Source: Candidatus Methanofastidiosia archaeon
Lineage (GTDB): Archaea > Methanobacteriota_B > Thermococci > Methanofastidiosales > Methanofastidiosaceae
NCBI GenBank assembly: GCA_003558335.1
Contig: PWMA01000014.1
Coordinates: forward strand, 1 to 6,107
DNA: 6,107 bases
Reading direction: 5' to 3'
The notes beneath the pieces are model-generated. The model saw nothing but the letters and a program-made list of their open reading frames with translations, did no database searches and was not told the DNA's origin. The position numbers and the translations under genes are program-made. Positions 5,383 through 6,107 of the stretch are shown one piece after another. Position 1 is the stretch's first letter. Every line of letters begins with the position of its first letter.

Positions 5383-6107
5383 ATGGGAAAAGTAATAGGA
5401 ATTGATTTAGGAACAACAAATTCCTGTATGGCAGTAATGGATAAAGGCCAAGCCCTTGTAATACCCAATCAAGAGGGTGGAAGAACTAGCCCTTCAGTTA
5501 TGGGAGTATCTTCTAAAGGAGAATGGTTGATAGGAAGAGTGGCTAAAAACCAAATTGTTTCAAATCCAGAGAATACTGCATATTCGGTTAAGAGATTTAT
5601 AGGTAGACGGTATGAGGAAGTTGAAAGTGAAAAGAAGATTATTCAATATGAAATTAAATCTGGAACCAATCAAGAGGTAAGAATCGTACTTGGAGGAAAA
5701 GATTATACTCCTGAAGAACTTTCTGCAAAACTTCTTAAAAAGCTTAAGGAAGACGCAGAGGTTTATCTTGGGGAAAAAATAACTGAAGCAGTTATCACGG
5801 TACCTGCTTATTTCAATGACTCTCAGAGAAAGGCGACAAAGGATGCAGGAGAGATAGCTGGACTTAAAGTATTAAGAATAATCAATGAACCCACTGCTGC
5901 AACACTTGCATATGGACTTGATAAAAAAGGAGATCAAACAGTTCTAGTTTATGATCTTGGAGGAGGAACTTTTGATGTTTCAATTCTTGAAATTGGAGAG
6001 GGTGTATTTGAGGTAAAGTCAACCAATGGTGATACACATCTTGGCGGTGATGACTGGGATCAAAGGATAGTAGAGTGGCTCACAGATGAATACAAAAAAC
6101 AATACGG
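5383..6107 (+). CDS. dnaK: DnaK (Hsp70) chaperone, N-terminal part, truncated by window edge
   Basis: The first 241 codons and two further bases are present, covering most of the ATPase domain; the substrate-binding part lies beyond the window. DnaK binds exposed hydrophobic peptides in an ATP-controlled cycle with GrpE and DnaJ. Visible motifs are phosphate loop 1 IGIDLGTTNSC (5-15), catalytic Lys70 in YSVKRFIGRR, PAYFNDSQRKATKDAG (141-156), NEPTAATLAYG (168-178) with Glu169, phosphate loop 2 VYDLGGGTFDVS (189-200) with Thr196 and Asp198, and NGDTHLGGDDWD near 218-229. Residues about 75-106, between IGR and KDYTPEEL, are some 22 longer than in Bacillus or typical archaeal Hsp70 and match the insert found in Gram-negative bacterial proteins. 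Together with an archaeal-looking promoter this suggests lateral acquisition. The gene is co-transcribed with grpE. Confidence 0.97.
   Translation, partial: MGKVIGIDLGTTNSCMAVMDKGQALVIPNQEGGRTSPSVMGVSSKGEWLIGRVAKNQIVSNPENTAYSVKRFIGRRYEEVESEKKIIQYEIKSGTNQEVRIVLGGKDYTPEELSAKLLKKLKEDAEVYLGEKITEAVITVPAYFNDSQRKATKDAGEIAGLKVLRIINEPTAATLAYGLDKKGDQTVLVYDLGGGTFDVSILEIGEGVFEVKSTNGDTHLGGDDWDQRIVEWLTDEYKKQY

Overview
The window reads as a piece of a low-G+C chromosome, most likely from an archaeon. The main evidence is an archaeal-type BRE/TATA element (CCGAAAC then TTTTATAAATG, about 4686-4703) ahead of grpE. A second TATA-like element lies ahead of the ABC transporter genes, there are GGTGA-type Shine-Dalgarno sites, and an Ig-like surface protein with a C-terminal anchor sits beside a LolD/MacB-like ABC transporter. 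I cannot name the species. All genes are on the + strand.

Layout. (1) Positions 1-969 hold the 3' part of a gene for an extracytoplasmic protein built of Ig-like (CARDB/NEW3-type) modules, ending in one membrane helix and a lysine-rich tail. (2) Positions 970-1024 are a short intergenic region with a perfect 26-bp palindrome abutting a TATA-like box. (3) Positions 1025-1717 encode a complete LolD/MacB-type ABC ATPase. (4) Positions 1695-4670 encode a two-FtsX-domain permease. A single in-frame TGA at 2766-2768 interrupts it, and the same reading frame continues at once from a TTG codon at 2769. (5) Positions 4671-4815 are the promoter and leader of the heat-shock genes. (6) Positions 4816-5355 encode GrpE. 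(7) Positions 5383-6107 encode the first 241 residues of DnaK, which runs off the window.

How the genes work together. The anchored surface protein, the ATPase and the permease look like one type VII (MacB/LolCDE-like) ABC system. In such systems ATP hydrolysis drives movement of an extracytoplasmic domain instead of simple transport through a pore. The substrate is not visible. GrpE and DnaK form the Hsp70 nucleotide-exchange pair and are unrelated to the transporter. DnaK carries the roughly 22-residue N-terminal insert typical of Gram-negative bacterial Hsp70 and normally absent from archaeal Hsp70, so lateral acquisition is plausible.

Points most worth a second look: the permease split by one TGA between the third and fourth helices of its first FtsX domain, with no other damage; a perfect inverted repeat ending 8 bases before that TGA; the 26-bp palindrome over the putative ABC promoter; two 20-21-bp perfect palindromes inside the permease coding sequence; and the insert-type DnaK behind an archaeal promoter. 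I see no complete undescribed system, no RNA genes, no CRISPR array and no mobile element.
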